From JAHDVS01 sp964370985 (lineage in GTDB: Bacteria; Actinomycetota; Thermoleophilia; Gaiellales; Gaiellaceae): 64,000 nucleotides of DNA. A program made the position numbers and the translations under genes. The DNA lies in the NCBI GenBank assembly GCA_964370985.1, contig CAYJLE010000001.1, forward strand, positions 124,001 to 188,000. The letters run 5' to 3'. This document shows, in pieces, positions 23,813-32,333 of this stretch (the first letter of the stretch is position 1; every line of letters begins with the position of its first letter). The notes beneath the pieces were generated by a model. That model searched no databases, was not told the origin of the DNA, and worked only from the letters and a program-made list of their open reading frames with translations.

Positions 23813-24837
23813 CTGCCGGTCTCGCGGGCGACGCAAGCGAGCGCGTCCTCCCGCGTCACGATCGTACCGGCGGCGCGCTCCTCCTCGATCAGCTCGAGCA
23901 GCCTCCCGATCTCGGGGCCGGGCGGCAATCCGAGCTCGTCGCCGCGGAGGAGCGGTGCCGGCGGGTCGGCCTCCCGGGCGGCCTCGACGGGGCCGAGCAG
24001 GTCGCCGGCGCCGAGGAACGCGAGCGCCTCGAGCGCCCACGGCTCCGTCGCCCGCCGGAAGCGGTGGATCTCCCGGGGCGAGGCATCGGCGGGACGGCCG
24101 GCTCGCAGCAGCGCCCGCGCGAAGCGCCGCTGCTCGTTCGACACGGGCAGGCGCTCGAGCGCCGGCCCGAGCGCGGCCACGAGCAAGAGGTCGGCGGGCG
24201 CTTCCCGCGGGAGTCGCTCGAGCGGCGCCGGGGAGCCGCCGAGGCGCTCGAGCAGCCCGAGCTCTGCGAGCCGCCGGTAGCCGTCGGCTGACAACCGCGC
24301 GAGCTCGGCGAGGATCCGCTCGCCGGCGGGGCTTGCGCAGAGCCCCGCGTCGCGGCGGACGAGCGCCTCCGTGGCGGGCTCGAGCCGGAAGCCGAGATCA
24401 TCCTCGAGCCGAACAGCCCGCAGGAGCCGAAGAGGATCCTCCACGAACACGCGGTCGGAGACCGCGCGGAGTATCCGCGCGGAGGCGTCCGCACGGCCGC
24501 CGTGGGGGTCGATCGGCGCTCCGCCGGCGACGGGGACTGCGATCGCGTTGATCGTGAAGTCACGTCCGGCCAGGTCATCCTCGACGGTGCCCCGAAGCTC
24601 CGTGAAGTCGACCGTGCGCCCGTCCGGAAGCGCGACCCGCCAGGCGCCGTGGCGCTCCGAAAGCAGGAACGCGGCGCCCCCTGCGGCACCACGGTAGGCG
24701 CGCGCGACCCGCTGCGGCTCCCGGCAGGCGACGTCGATGTCGAGCACGGGGCGGCCGAGCAGCTCGTCACGCACGGCTCCGCCGACGACGTACGCCTCCT
24801 CGCCCGCGACCACGCCCCGGATCCGCTCAAAATCCAT
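23809..24837 (-). CDS. CCA-adding enzyme/poly(A) polymerase-family nucleotidyltransferase
   Basis: The 342-residue class II nucleotidyltransferase shows YVVGGAVRDELLGRPVLDIDVA, which contains the GG and the two catalytic Asp of the DxD motif. GRDFTINAIAV and EDPLRLLRAVRLEDDLGF match the neck and body of CCA enzymes. The length is short for the family and no HD phosphohydrolase domain follows. The tRNA-Pro in this window lacks an encoded CCA, so such an activity is needed. The gene overlaps alr by 11 bp. Confidence 0.85.
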   Translation of the reverse strand: MDFERIRGVVAGEEAYVVGGAVRDELLGRPVLDIDVACREPQRVARAYRGAAGGAAFLLSERHGAWRVALPDGRTVDFTELRGTVEDDLAGRDFTINAIAVPVAGGAPIDPHGGRADASARILRAVSDRVFVEDPLRLLRAVRLEDDLGFRLEPATEALVRRDAGLCASPAGERILAELARLSADGYRRLAELGLLERLGGSPAPLERLPREAPADLLLVAALGPALERLPVSNEQRRFARALLRAGRPADASPREIHRFRRATEPWALEALAFLGAGDLLGPVEAAREADPPAPLLRGDELGLPPGPEIGRLLELIEEERAAGTIVTREDALACVARETGR

Positions 24838-25861
24838 CGACGACCCGCCGGTCGGCGCGGCCCGGCCGCGAGTCGATCCCGCACACGAGCTCGTAGGTGA
24901 TCGTGCCGAGGTGGCTCGCGTGCTCCTCCGCGGTGAGCCCGTCGCCGATCAGCGTGACGGGCGCGCCCGCCCCCTCGCCGGCCGCCAGCTCGACGGCGAA
25001 GGCGTCCATGGACACGGCGCCTAGCACCCGCCGCCGCTCCCCGGACACGAGCACCTGCGCGCCGGTGAGGCCGCGGCGGAAGCCGTCGGCGTAGCCGACC
25101 GGGACGATCCCGATCCGTGTCTCCCGGGCGGCAACGAAGCGACGGCCGTAGCCCGTGGCCTCGCCGGGCGTGAGCGTCTTCGCGAGCGCGACGTAGCTGC
25201 GCCAGGAGAGCACTGGCTCGAGCCCGTGACGCCCCGGGTTGTCGCCGAACGGAGAAAGCCCGTAGAGGGCGATTCCGCAGCGCACGGCATCGAAGCGGGC
25301 GGCCGGGAAGCGGAGCGTGCCGGCGCTGTTCGCGAGGTGCCGGAGCGCGCGGGGAAACCGGTTGGCGACCGCCGCGAACCGCTCGAGCTGGGCGAGGGCC
25401 GGGCCCGGGTCGGACTCGTCGGCGGTCGCGAGATGGCTCATCAGGCCAACCACCCGGCCGGGCGGGACGGCCTCCAGCTCGGAGGGGCTCATTCCCCAGC
25501 GGCCCATCCCGCTGTCGACCTTGACGTGCACGTCGAGCCCGTCGGGCAGGGCCGGCGTCGAGACGGTCACCTCGAGCCGGGTGTCGCGGGCGAGCCGCTC
25601 CTCCCCGGGAGCGAGCGGGCCGAGCACGACCAGCCGCACGTCCGGGTGGGCCCGGCGCAGGGCGGCGCCCTCCTGCACGGTGGCGACGCAGAGGGCGGCG
25701 GCGCCGGCCTCGAGCGCGGCCCGCGCGGCGTCCTGCGCACCGTGCCCGTAGGCGTCGGCCTTGACGACGGCCCAGAGCTCGGCCGGCGCGGCCGCCTCGC
25801 GCAGGTGCCGGACGTTGCGGCGCAGCGCGCCCAGGTCGATCGTGAGCTCGGAGCGTCGCAC
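24827..25861 (-). CDS. alr: Alanine racemase
   Basis: Alr is a PLP enzyme that makes D-alanine for peptidoglycan. The 344-residue product has the PLP lysine K34 in VVKADAYGHG, KVDSGMGRWGM, HLANSAGTLRF and RCGIALYGLSPFG. The second-domain motifs VGYADGFRRGL and VSMDAFAVEL are also present. The start is GTG 25861. It lies in a run with nnr and acpS, an arrangement common in Actinobacteria. Confidence 0.95.
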   Translation of the reverse strand: MRRSELTIDLGALRRNVRHLREAAAPAELWAVVKADAYGHGAQDAARAALEAGAAALCVATVQEGAALRRAHPDVRLVVLGPLAPGEERLARDTRLEVTVSTPALPDGLDVHVKVDSGMGRWGMSPSELEAVPPGRVVGLMSHLATADESDPGPALAQLERFAAVANRFPRALRHLANSAGTLRFPAARFDAVRCGIALYGLSPFGDNPGRHGLEPVLSWRSYVALAKTLTPGEATGYGRRFVAARETRIGIVPVGYADGFRRGLTGAQVLVSGERRRVLGAVSMDAFAVELAAGEGAGAPVTLIGDGLTAEEHASHLGTITYELVCGIDSRPGRADRRVVDGF

Positions 25862-25873
25862 GGCGCAGGCGGC

Positions 25874-26188
25874 TCAGTCGCGGTCCTTGACCTCGATGCC
25901 CCCGAGCACGGCGACGAGCTTCATCGCGACCGCGGGGCCCTCGCCGGCCTCGACCTCGACGGTGCGGCCACCGAACACGGAGGCACCACTCATCGAGACC
26001 CGCGTCCCGGGCGCCACGACGATCTCGATCCCGCCGAAGACGGCGACGCCGGTCAGGCGCGCGCCGTCGGCCGGAGGGGCGCCGCGCAGGTCGAGCGTGC
26101 CGCCGCCGAACAGGGCGACGACGGTCTCCTTCGTCCAGCCGGGCGCGAACGCGTTCTTCTCGAATCCGCCGAACAGTGCGAGGTTCAC
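25874..26188 (-). CDS. LiaF C-terminal-domain-like protein with FGG repeats
   Basis: The 104-residue product consists of five short beta-strand repeats, each centred on FGG or LGG: ALFGGFEK, ALFGGGTLDL, AVFGGIEIVV, SVFGGRTVEV and AVLGGIEVKD. This pattern is typical of the C-terminal domain of LiaF/VraT-type cell-wall-stress proteins. The membrane helices found in LiaF are absent, so this is a stand-alone domain. GGAGG 5 nt upstream fixes GTG 26188. It lies 12 bp before alr in the same direction, linking it to cell-wall genes. Confidence 0.75.
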   Translation of the reverse strand: MNLALFGGFEKNAFAPGWTKETVVALFGGGTLDLRGAPPADGARLTGVAVFGGIEIVVAPGTRVSMSGASVFGGRTVEVEAGEGPAVAMKLVAVLGGIEVKDRD

Positions 26189-26250
26189 GGTCACCTCCGG
26201 GGTCGCCGGTTGCCGCCCGCCACGATAGACGCAAGCGGGCTCAGCCTGGA

Positions 26251-27884
26251 TCAGGAGAGCACGCGCGGCAGCGCGTCGCTGACGTCGCTCGCGATCAGCC
26301 CGGCGTAGCCGATCCGTTCGGCCGCAATTCCGGCGGCGAGCCCGTGGGCGACCGCGGCCGCGGTCGCCGCGCCCCGCGGGGCGACGCCCCGGGCGGGGCA
26401 CGCGGCGCCGGGCCCCGGGAGTACGTAGCCGCGGCCGGCCGTCGCCCGGCCCGNNNNNNNNNNGCCGCGGCGGGGGCGCCCGGGGGGGGGGGGGGGGGGG
26501 GGGGGGCCGGGGGGCGCCCCCCCCCCGCGACCCGCTGCTCGACGCCCCTGGCGAGGAACGCGGCGACGATCCCCGTGAGTACGTCGCCGCTGCCGGCCGT
26601 CGCCAGGCCCGGGTTGCCGAGGTCGGCGACGAGAACGCCCTGGCCGGGCGCGGCGACGATCGTGTCGGCACCTTTCAGGAGCACGGTCGCGCCCGCGTCG
26701 TCGGCGCCGGCGCGCGCGGAGTGGAGCCGACGCGCCGCCACGGCGGCGGAGCTGCTGCCGAGCAGGCGGCCGAGCTCGCCCGCGTGCGGAGTGAGCACGG
26801 TCGGCGCGTCCCGACTGAACACCCAGTCGAGGTGGCCGGCGAGGGCGAACAGCCCGTCCGCGTCGACCACGATCGGCAGGTCGAGCTGCTCGAGCAGCAC
26901 CCGCGCGAGCTGCGCGGCGCCCGCGCTGCGTCCCAGGCCCGGCCCGAGCGCAACCGCCCGGGAGCGGCGAGCGAGCTCGAGGATCGCTCCGGCGGCCTCG
27001 GGCGTCAGGTTGCCCTCGCCGTCGTCGGGGCACGCGTGCGTCATCACCTCGAGCGTGCGGCTCGCGACGACCGGGTAGATGCCGGCGGGGACGCAGAGGA
27101 AGGCGACCCCGGCCCCGGCGCGGAGCGCCGCCGCGGCGGCGAGGATCGGGGCGCCGGTCAGGCCGGTCGACCCGCCGACGACGAGCACGGCCCCGGCCGT
27201 GTACTTGCTATCCCAGGGGGCGCGGCGGGGGATGTGCGCGAGCACGCCGGCGCCGGCCCGGTGGTGGAGCGTGCTCCCGTGCTCGAGGCCGATGTCCGCG
27301 ACCTCGACGTCGCCGGCATGGAAGCGCCCGGGGGCGACGGCGAGGCCGACCTTGCGGCCGTGGAAGGTCACGGTCAGCGAGGCGCGGACCGCGGCGCCCG
27401 CCGCCTCGCCCGTCGACGCGTCGATGCCGGACGGGACGTCGACCGCGACGACCGGGTCGCCGGACGCGTTGATCGTCGCAATCGCCTCGGCCGCCTCGCG
27501 CCGGGGCGCGCCGGCGAAGCCGGTGCCGAAGAGCGCGTCGACGACCACGTCGGCAGGGCCGGCCTCCTGGACGAGTGGGACGCCAGCCTCCTTCGCGCGC
27601 CCCAGGCTCTCGGCGGCGTCGCCGCGGTAGCGCTCCTCCGGCGCAAGCAGAACCGCCTCCACCTGGAGCCCGGCCGCGTGGAGCAGGCGGGCGACGACGA
27701 GGCCGTCGCCGCCGTTGTTGCCGCCGCCGCACCAGACGGAGACGCGGGCCGCGGCCGGGTGGTGGCGGCCGAGCGCGTCCGCGACGGCGGCACCGGCGCG
27801 CTCCATCAGCTCGAGGGTCGGCCCCTGGTGGGTCGCCTCCGCCTCGCGAAGCTCGGCCGCCGTGTAGAGCGGCTCGGGAGGCAT
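26251..27884 (-). CDS. Bifunctional NAD(P)HX epimerase/dehydratase, interrupted by a scaffold gap
   Basis: The N-terminal half (residues 1-210) is the NAD(P)HX epimerase domain, with GGGNNGGDGLVVARLL and DALFGTGFAG. The C-terminal half is the ADP/ATP-dependent dehydratase with GSTGLTGAPILAA, GPGLGRS, VLTPHAGELGRLL, LLKGADTIVA and GLATAGSGDVLTG. Together they repair hydrated NAD(P)H. The reading frame breaks at 26454-26540, where ten Ns and a G-run sit between two copies of a 71-base segment. After the gap, AATAAAVAHGLAAG to SDALPRVLS is the expected C-terminus. The gene is therefore almost certainly intact in the organism and broken only in the assembly. Confidence 0.88.
26383..26611. other. 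Scaffold gap inside nnr with duplicated contig ends (assembly artefact)
   Basis: Ns occupy 26454-26463 and a poly-G run follows. The 71 bases at 26383-26453 align without gaps to 26541-26611 with ten mismatches, nine of them A or T changed to G or C in the first copy. The copy next to the gap is thus an error-rich end of one contig overlapping the other. Merging the copies restores the NAD(P)HX dehydratase frame. Confidence 0.9.
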
Positions 27885-28255
27885 CAGGCGGTCGCCTCCG
27901 CGTCGGCGACGCTGCAGACCGCGGCAGCGAGCCCCTTCGAGTGCGTCATCGAGAGGTCGATCCGCCCGGCGCCGACGCGCTCGGCGAACGCGAGCGTCTT
28001 CCCGCTCAGCCGCACCTCCGGCTTCGGGCGGCCGGCGATCTCGATCTCCTTCCAGGTGAAGCGCACGCCGCAGCCGAGCGCCTTGCCGACCGCCTCCTTG
28101 CCGGCGAAACGGGCGGCGTAGTGCTGCGCGGGGCGCGGGCGCGATTCGCAGTAGGCGCGCTCGGCCTCCGTGAAGACGCGCGCGCGGAAGCCCGGGTAGC
28201 GCTCGAGCGCCTGCTCGACGCGCGTGATCTCGATCAGGTCGATGCCGATCCGCAC
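27884..28255 (-). CDS. acpS: Holo-[acyl-carrier-protein] synthase
   Basis: AcpS transfers 4'-phosphopantetheine from CoA to acyl carrier protein. The 123-residue product has the Mg-binding GIDLIEITRVEQAL at the start, FAGKEAVGKALG (catalytic Glu and Lys) and the C-terminal MTHSKGLAAAVC. GTG 28255 starts directly at the first strand, and a TAGAAT element is 10 nt upstream. Its stop overlaps the ATG of the nnr gene. Confidence 0.93.
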   Translation of the reverse strand: MRIGIDLIEITRVEQALERYPGFRARVFTEAERAYCESRPRPAQHYAARFAGKEAVGKALGCGVRFTWKEIEIAGRPKPEVRLSGKTLAFAERVGAGRIDLSMTHSKGLAAAVCSVADAEATA

Positions 28256-28265
28256 GGCGGGGTCG

Positions 28266-28271
28266 ATTCTA
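28266..28271 (-). promoter_or_regulatory. -10-like element TAGAAT for acpS-nnr
   Basis: TAGAAT on the minus strand precedes GTG 28255 by 10 nt. It is close to the consensus TATAAT and leaves only a few bases of leader. Confidence 0.4.
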
Positions 28272-28292
28272 CGGGCGGGGGCCGCTGCCCCC

Positions 28293-29069
28293 TCAGGCTC
28301 GGGCAAGCCAGCCCGGCAGGTCGCGAACGGAGTCGAGCACGGCGTCGGGCTGCGGGGCGGCAGCGGCGAGGCTCTCCTCCCGGAACTTCCCCGTGCGGAC
28401 GAGCACGCCGCGCAGGCCCAGCGCCATGGCCGCCTGGACGTCGGTTTCGACGTCGTCGCCGACCATCACGGCCTCCCCGGGCCGGGCGCCGACCTCGGCG
28501 AGCGCGGCCTCGAAGTAGGCGCGGCTCGGCTTGCCGACGACCTCGGCCTCGACCCCGGCCGCGTACTCGAGCGCCGCCACGAACGCGCCGCCGTCGAGCT
28601 GCGGGCCCCGGGCGGTCTGCCACCAGCGGTTGCGGTGCAGCGCGACGAGGCGGGCGCCGCGCTGGAGCTCGGCGAATGCGCGGTTGAGCGTGTCGTAGGC
28701 GTAGATCCGGGCCGACTCGTCGGTCTCCTCGGCGCCGCCGACGAGGACCGCGTCGGCGTCCCGCTCGACGAGCGTGACCCGGCCGGCCAGGTCCTCGTAG
28801 ATCGCGGAGGCGGTGAGCGCGAGGACGCGAGAGCCGGCGAGAGCGTGAGCCGCGGCGAGCGGCGTCGTCTCGATCTCCGCGGCGTCGACGTCGAATCCGA
28901 GCGAGTGCAGCTCGGCCGCGAGCCCGGCCCGGGAGCGGATCGTGTTGTTGGTGACGAGCCGGAGGCGGTGCCCGTCCGCTCGCAGGCTCCGGACGGCCTC
29001 GGCGGCGCCCGGGAGCGCGGCGCAGGAGACCTGGAGCACGCCGTCGATGTCGAGCAGGACGACAGCCAT
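28293..29069 (-). CDS. HAD-superfamily IIA hydrolase (NagD/HDHD2-like)
   Basis: The 258-residue product has HAD motif I LLDIDGVL (nucleophile Asp), motif II VTNNT, motif III Lys in VGKPSRAYF and motif IV VMVGDDVETDV. The large C2 cap domain between motifs II and III is of the IIA type. Similar proteins dephosphorylate sugar phosphates, nucleotides or phospholysine. ATG 29069 begins directly at motif I. Confidence 0.88.
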   Translation of the reverse strand: MAVVLLDIDGVLQVSCAALPGAAEAVRSLRADGHRLRLVTNNTIRSRAGLAAELHSLGFDVDAAEIETTPLAAAHALAGSRVLALTASAIYEDLAGRVTLVERDADAVLVGGAEETDESARIYAYDTLNRAFAELQRGARLVALHRNRWWQTARGPQLDGGAFVAALEYAAGVEAEVVGKPSRAYFEAALAEVGARPGEAVMVGDDVETDVQAAMALGLRGVLVRTGKFREESLAAAAPQPDAVLDSVRDLPGWLARA

Positions 29070-29080
29070 CAGCGCTGCCC

Positions 29081-29086
29081 AGTCTA
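29081..29086 (-). promoter_or_regulatory. -10-like element TAGACT for the HAD gene
   Basis: TAGACT lies 11 nt before ATG 29069 and overlaps the stop codon of the upstream MFS gene. Confidence 0.35.
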
Positions 29087-30298
29087 GGCGGGCGGCGGGC
29101 GCATCGTCTCCGGGGCGCGGGCGACGAGGGCGAGCGCGACGGCGGTCGGGACCGAGGCGAGCACGAACGCGGCGCCGAACCCGACGGCGCTGCTCGCGAA
29201 GCCGGCGGCGAGCGGCCCGAGCGTGAAGCCGAGGTCGCCGAAGAAGCGGAAGACGCCCACGCTCGCGCCGGCCTGGCCGGGGACCGCGACGTCGGCGAGC
29301 ATCGCCCCGGGCGGCACGCCCGCGACGCCGGAGGCGATCCCGAGCAGCGCGATCAGCACCCCGAAAACGACCGGCGTGGAGGCGAGGCCGAGGACGCAGG
29401 TCGCGGCGGCGAGCGCGGCCAGGGCCGGCACCAGCACCGCCCGGCGCCCGTGGCGGTCGGCTGCGGCCCCAGCCGGGTAGAGGACGGCGAACTCGGCCGC
29501 GAGCGCGACCGCGAACACGACGCCGATCCCGACCGTCGACATGCCGAGCTCGTCCTGCGCGAACAGGGGCACGAGCGTGTCGAACACCGCGGCGACCATC
29601 CACATGTAGGCGAGGTTGGCGACGGCTACGGTGAGCAGCCCGGGCGTCCGCAGCAGCCCGCCGAGACCACGCACGCCGCGCGGGCCGGCCGGCCCCGCCG
29701 CCGGCCGGGGGAGCGCCGGCAGTAGCCGCAGGCAGAGCACGGCCGCGAGCGCGGCGAGGCCGGCGTCGAAGAGGAGCGGCGCCGCGAGCCCGAGGTGGTG
29801 GGCGAGCACGCCGCCGAGGAAACCGCCGGCGACGACGCCCGCGTTGAACGAGCCGTAGAAGACGGAGAGCGTGCGCGCCATCCGCTGCCCCGGGACGGCC
29901 CTGAGCAGATGGCTGTAGAGGGCGGCGAACACGACCGCGGAGCCGACGCCCGCGGCGGCCCAGCAGGCCACCGCCACGGGGAAGCTCGGCGCGAGCCCGG
30001 TCGCGAGCGCGAAGACGGCGAGCGAGGCCAGCCCGGTGGCCGCGGCCCGGCGCTCGCCGATCCGGTCGACGACGAGGCCGGCGACGAGGTCGGCACCGAG
30101 CCTGGCGAGCCCGTAGGCACCGACGAGGATGCCGACGCCGCCGTAGCCGACGCCGAACGAACGGGCGTACAGCGGCAGCACGGGCAGCACGAGCCCGACC
30201 CCGACCATCATCACGAGCGCGACCGCGACGACCGAGCCGACCGCCGGGTCGGCCAGGATCGACCGGACACCGACGCTCTCACCCGCCGCCCGCCCCAT
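29084..30298 (-). CDS. MFS transporter
   Basis: The 404-residue product has twelve hydrophobic segments in two bundles. The first loop carries the MFS motif LVVDRIGERRAAATG and the second-half equivalent is AAADRHGRRAVLVPALA. Family details suggest a drug/H+ antiporter of the DHA1 type, but the substrate is unknown. ATG 30298 is supported by a TAGTCT element 8 nt upstream; a TTG three codons earlier would fall inside that element. Confidence 0.86.
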   Translation of the reverse strand: MGRAAGESVGVRSILADPAVGSVVAVALVMMVGVGLVLPVLPLYARSFGVGYGGVGILVGAYGLARLGADLVAGLVVDRIGERRAAATGLASLAVFALATGLAPSFPVAVACWAAAGVGSAVVFAALYSHLLRAVPGQRMARTLSVFYGSFNAGVVAGGFLGGVLAHHLGLAAPLLFDAGLAALAAVLCLRLLPALPRPAAGPAGPRGVRGLGGLLRTPGLLTVAVANLAYMWMVAAVFDTLVPLFAQDELGMSTVGIGVVFAVALAAEFAVLYPAGAAADRHGRRAVLVPALAALAAATCVLGLASTPVVFGVLIALLGIASGVAGVPPGAMLADVAVPGQAGASVGVFRFFGDLGFTLGPLAAGFASSAVGFGAAFVLASVPTAVALALVARAPETMRPPPA

Positions 30299-30306
30299 GC
30301 GGGCCA

Positions 30307-30312
30307 AGACTA
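30307..30312 (-). promoter_or_regulatory. -10-like element TAGTCT for the MFS gene
   Basis: TAGTCT on the minus strand is separated by 8 nt from ATG 30298, the leaderless arrangement. Confidence 0.45.
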
Positions 30313-30336
30313 CGCGCCGCCCGTGGGACGAGGCGA

Positions 30337-30356
30337 GGGCGGGTCAGGACCCGCCC
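30337..30356. repeat. Intergenic palindromic repeat, copy 2 (possible glmS terminator)
   Basis: GGGCGGGTC-AG-GACCCGCCC is a perfect 9-bp inverted repeat, 10 bp after the glmS stop and upstream of the MFS promoter. It is identical in its stem to the copy at 33692-33711. Confidence 0.65.
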
Positions 30357-30366
30357 CGACCGCGGA

Positions 30367-32190
30367 TTACTCGACCGTGACGGTCTTCGCGAGGTTGCGC
30401 GGCTGGTCGACGTTCAGGCCGCGCAGGCGGGCGATCCGGTAGGCGAGGAGCTGCAGCGGGACGACCGCGAGCGCGGCCTGCAGGAACGGGTGCGTCCGCG
30501 GCACGTAGATGACGTCGGTCGCGTGGTGCTGGATGTCCTCGTTTCCCTCCGTGGCGATCGCGATCACCGAGGCGCCGCGAGCGCGCGTCTCCTGGATGTT
30601 CGAGACGACCTTGTCGTACACGTCCGAGTCAGTCGCGATGCAGACGACGGGGGTGCCGTTTTCGAGCAGGGCGATCGGCCCGTGCTTCATCTCCCCGGCC
30701 GAGTAGGCCTCGGTCGGGATGTAGGAGATCTCCTTCAGCTTCAGCGCGCCCTCGAGGCACACGGGCAGCCCGATGTGGCGACCGAGGTAGAGGAAGAACG
30801 GCTTCTGGTGGTGGCGCTCGGCGATCTCGTCGATCGGGTGGTCGGCCGCGAGGAACTCGGCGATCTTGCCGGGAAGCGACTGGACGTCCGCTAGGAGCGC
30901 CTCGATCTCCTCGGGCGGCAGCGTGCCGCGAGCCTCCGCGAGGCGCAGCGCGAGCAGGTACAGGAGCGTCACCTGGGTCGTAAACGTCTTGGTCGCGGCC
31001 ACGCCCATCTCGAGGCCGGCCCGCGTGTAGAGCACCCGGTCGACCTCGTGCGTGAGCTGCGAGCCCCTCATGTTCGTGATCCCGAGCGTGTGCGCCCCCT
31101 TCTCCCGGGCGAGGCGCATTGCGGCGATCGTGTCGGCCGTCTCGCCCGACTGGGAGATCCCGATCACGAGCGTGTCGCGGGTCAGCACCGGGTTCCGGTA
31201 GCGCCACTCGCTCGCGATGTCCGGCTCGACCGGGATCCGCGCCCACTCCTCGATCACGTAGCGGCCGACCACGCCGGCGTGGTAGGAGGTGCCGCAGGAG
31301 ATGATCACGATCCGGCGCAGGTGCAGAAGCTCCTCGTCGGTGAGACCGATGTCCTCGAGCGCGAGCCGGCCGTGGCGCACGCGCTCGCCGATCGTGTCGG
31401 CCACCGACGAGGGCTGCTCGTAGATCTCCTTGAGCATGAACGTCTCGTAGCCCTGCTTCTCCGCGGCCTCGTCATCCCAGTCGACCTCGGTCTCGGCCCG
31501 CTCGACCTCCTGACCGCCTGGCGCGTAGAAGCGGGCGCCGCCGCTCGTGATCGCGACGACATCGCCGTCCTCGATCAGCTGGACGCGGCGGGTCTCGCCC
31601 AGGAACGCGGCAATGGACGAGGCGAGGAACGTCTCGCCCGCTCCGACGCCGACGACGAGCGGGCACTGGAAGCGGGCGCCGACGAGCAGGCCCGGGTGGT
31701 CGGCGTGGGTGACGACGAACGCGTAGTGCCCCTCGAGCTCGCTGTAGGCCGCACGCACGGCCGCCACCAGGTCGCCCGCGTAGTGGCGCTCGATCAGGTG
31801 GGCGACGACCTCCGCGTCCGTCTCCGAGCTGAACGCGTGGCCGTCGCGCTCGAGGCCCTCGCGCAACTCGCGGAAATTCTCGACGATCCCGTTCAGGACG
31901 ACCGCAACCTGATCGCCGCAGCCGGTCAGCGGATGCGCGTTCTCCTCGCTGACGCGCCCGTGCGTGGCCCAGCGCGTGTGCCCGATCCCGGCCGTCGCAT
32001 GCGAGCCGTTCTCGCCGGTGACCGCCTTCAGGTGCGCGAGGTTGCCGACCGCCCGAACGTAGTCGGGGCCGTCACGCTCGAGCAGGCACATGCCCGCCGA
32101 GTCGTAGCCCCGGTACTCGAGCCGCTCGAGCCCGCGCAGCAGAAGTTCCTTGGCGTGCCTGTCGCCCACGTATCCGATGATTCCGCACAC
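30367..32190 (-). CDS. glmS: Glutamine:fructose-6-phosphate aminotransferase (isomerizing)
   Basis: GlmS makes glucosamine-6-phosphate from fructose-6-phosphate and glutamine, the first step to UDP-GlcNAc. The 607-residue product begins MCGIIGYVG with the N-terminal nucleophile Cys. The glutaminase domain shows RGYDSAGM and HTRWATHGRVSEENAHP. The two SIS domains include SCGTSYHAGVVGRY, SQSGETADTI and the C-terminal LNVDQPRNLAKTVTVE. GTG 32190 is fixed by GGGGAGG 7 nt upstream. The 143-bp gap to glmM holds only a weak 7-bp hairpin (32288-32310); I see no glmS ribozyme. Confidence 0.96.
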   Translation of the reverse strand: MCGIIGYVGDRHAKELLLRGLERLEYRGYDSAGMCLLERDGPDYVRAVGNLAHLKAVTGENGSHATAGIGHTRWATHGRVSEENAHPLTGCGDQVAVVLNGIVENFRELREGLERDGHAFSSETDAEVVAHLIERHYAGDLVAAVRAAYSELEGHYAFVVTHADHPGLLVGARFQCPLVVGVGAGETFLASSIAAFLGETRRVQLIEDGDVVAITSGGARFYAPGGQEVERAETEVDWDDEAAEKQGYETFMLKEIYEQPSSVADTIGERVRHGRLALEDIGLTDEELLHLRRIVIISCGTSYHAGVVGRYVIEEWARIPVEPDIASEWRYRNPVLTRDTLVIGISQSGETADTIAAMRLAREKGAHTLGITNMRGSQLTHEVDRVLYTRAGLEMGVAATKTFTTQVTLLYLLALRLAEARGTLPPEEIEALLADVQSLPGKIAEFLAADHPIDEIAERHHQKPFFLYLGRHIGLPVCLEGALKLKEISYIPTEAYSAGEMKHGPIALLENGTPVVCIATDSDVYDKVVSNIQETRARGASVIAIATEGNEDIQHHATDVIYVPRTHPFLQAALAVVPLQLLAYRIARLRGLNVDQPRNLAKTVTVE

Positions 32191-32333
32191 CAACGGCCTC
32201 CCCTCGTCGTCTAGCCTCGCTCGCCCCTGTATCGGCACTCGATCGGCTCGACTCCAGACCTTCTCGCCACCGCCCGCTCCCTTCCCCGGTCTCCCTGAAG
32301 ACGGAGAGCCCGGTCGGCCCTGGTTTCTTGCGG

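Noticed and set aside
26251..27884. nnr as a frameshifted pseudogene
   Set aside because: The break coincides with an N gap and a duplicated contig end; merging the copies restores the frame.
32191..32333. glmS ribozyme between glmM and glmS
   Set aside because: Only a weak 7-bp hairpin is present; the ribozyme core is not recognisable and the element is typical of Firmicutes.
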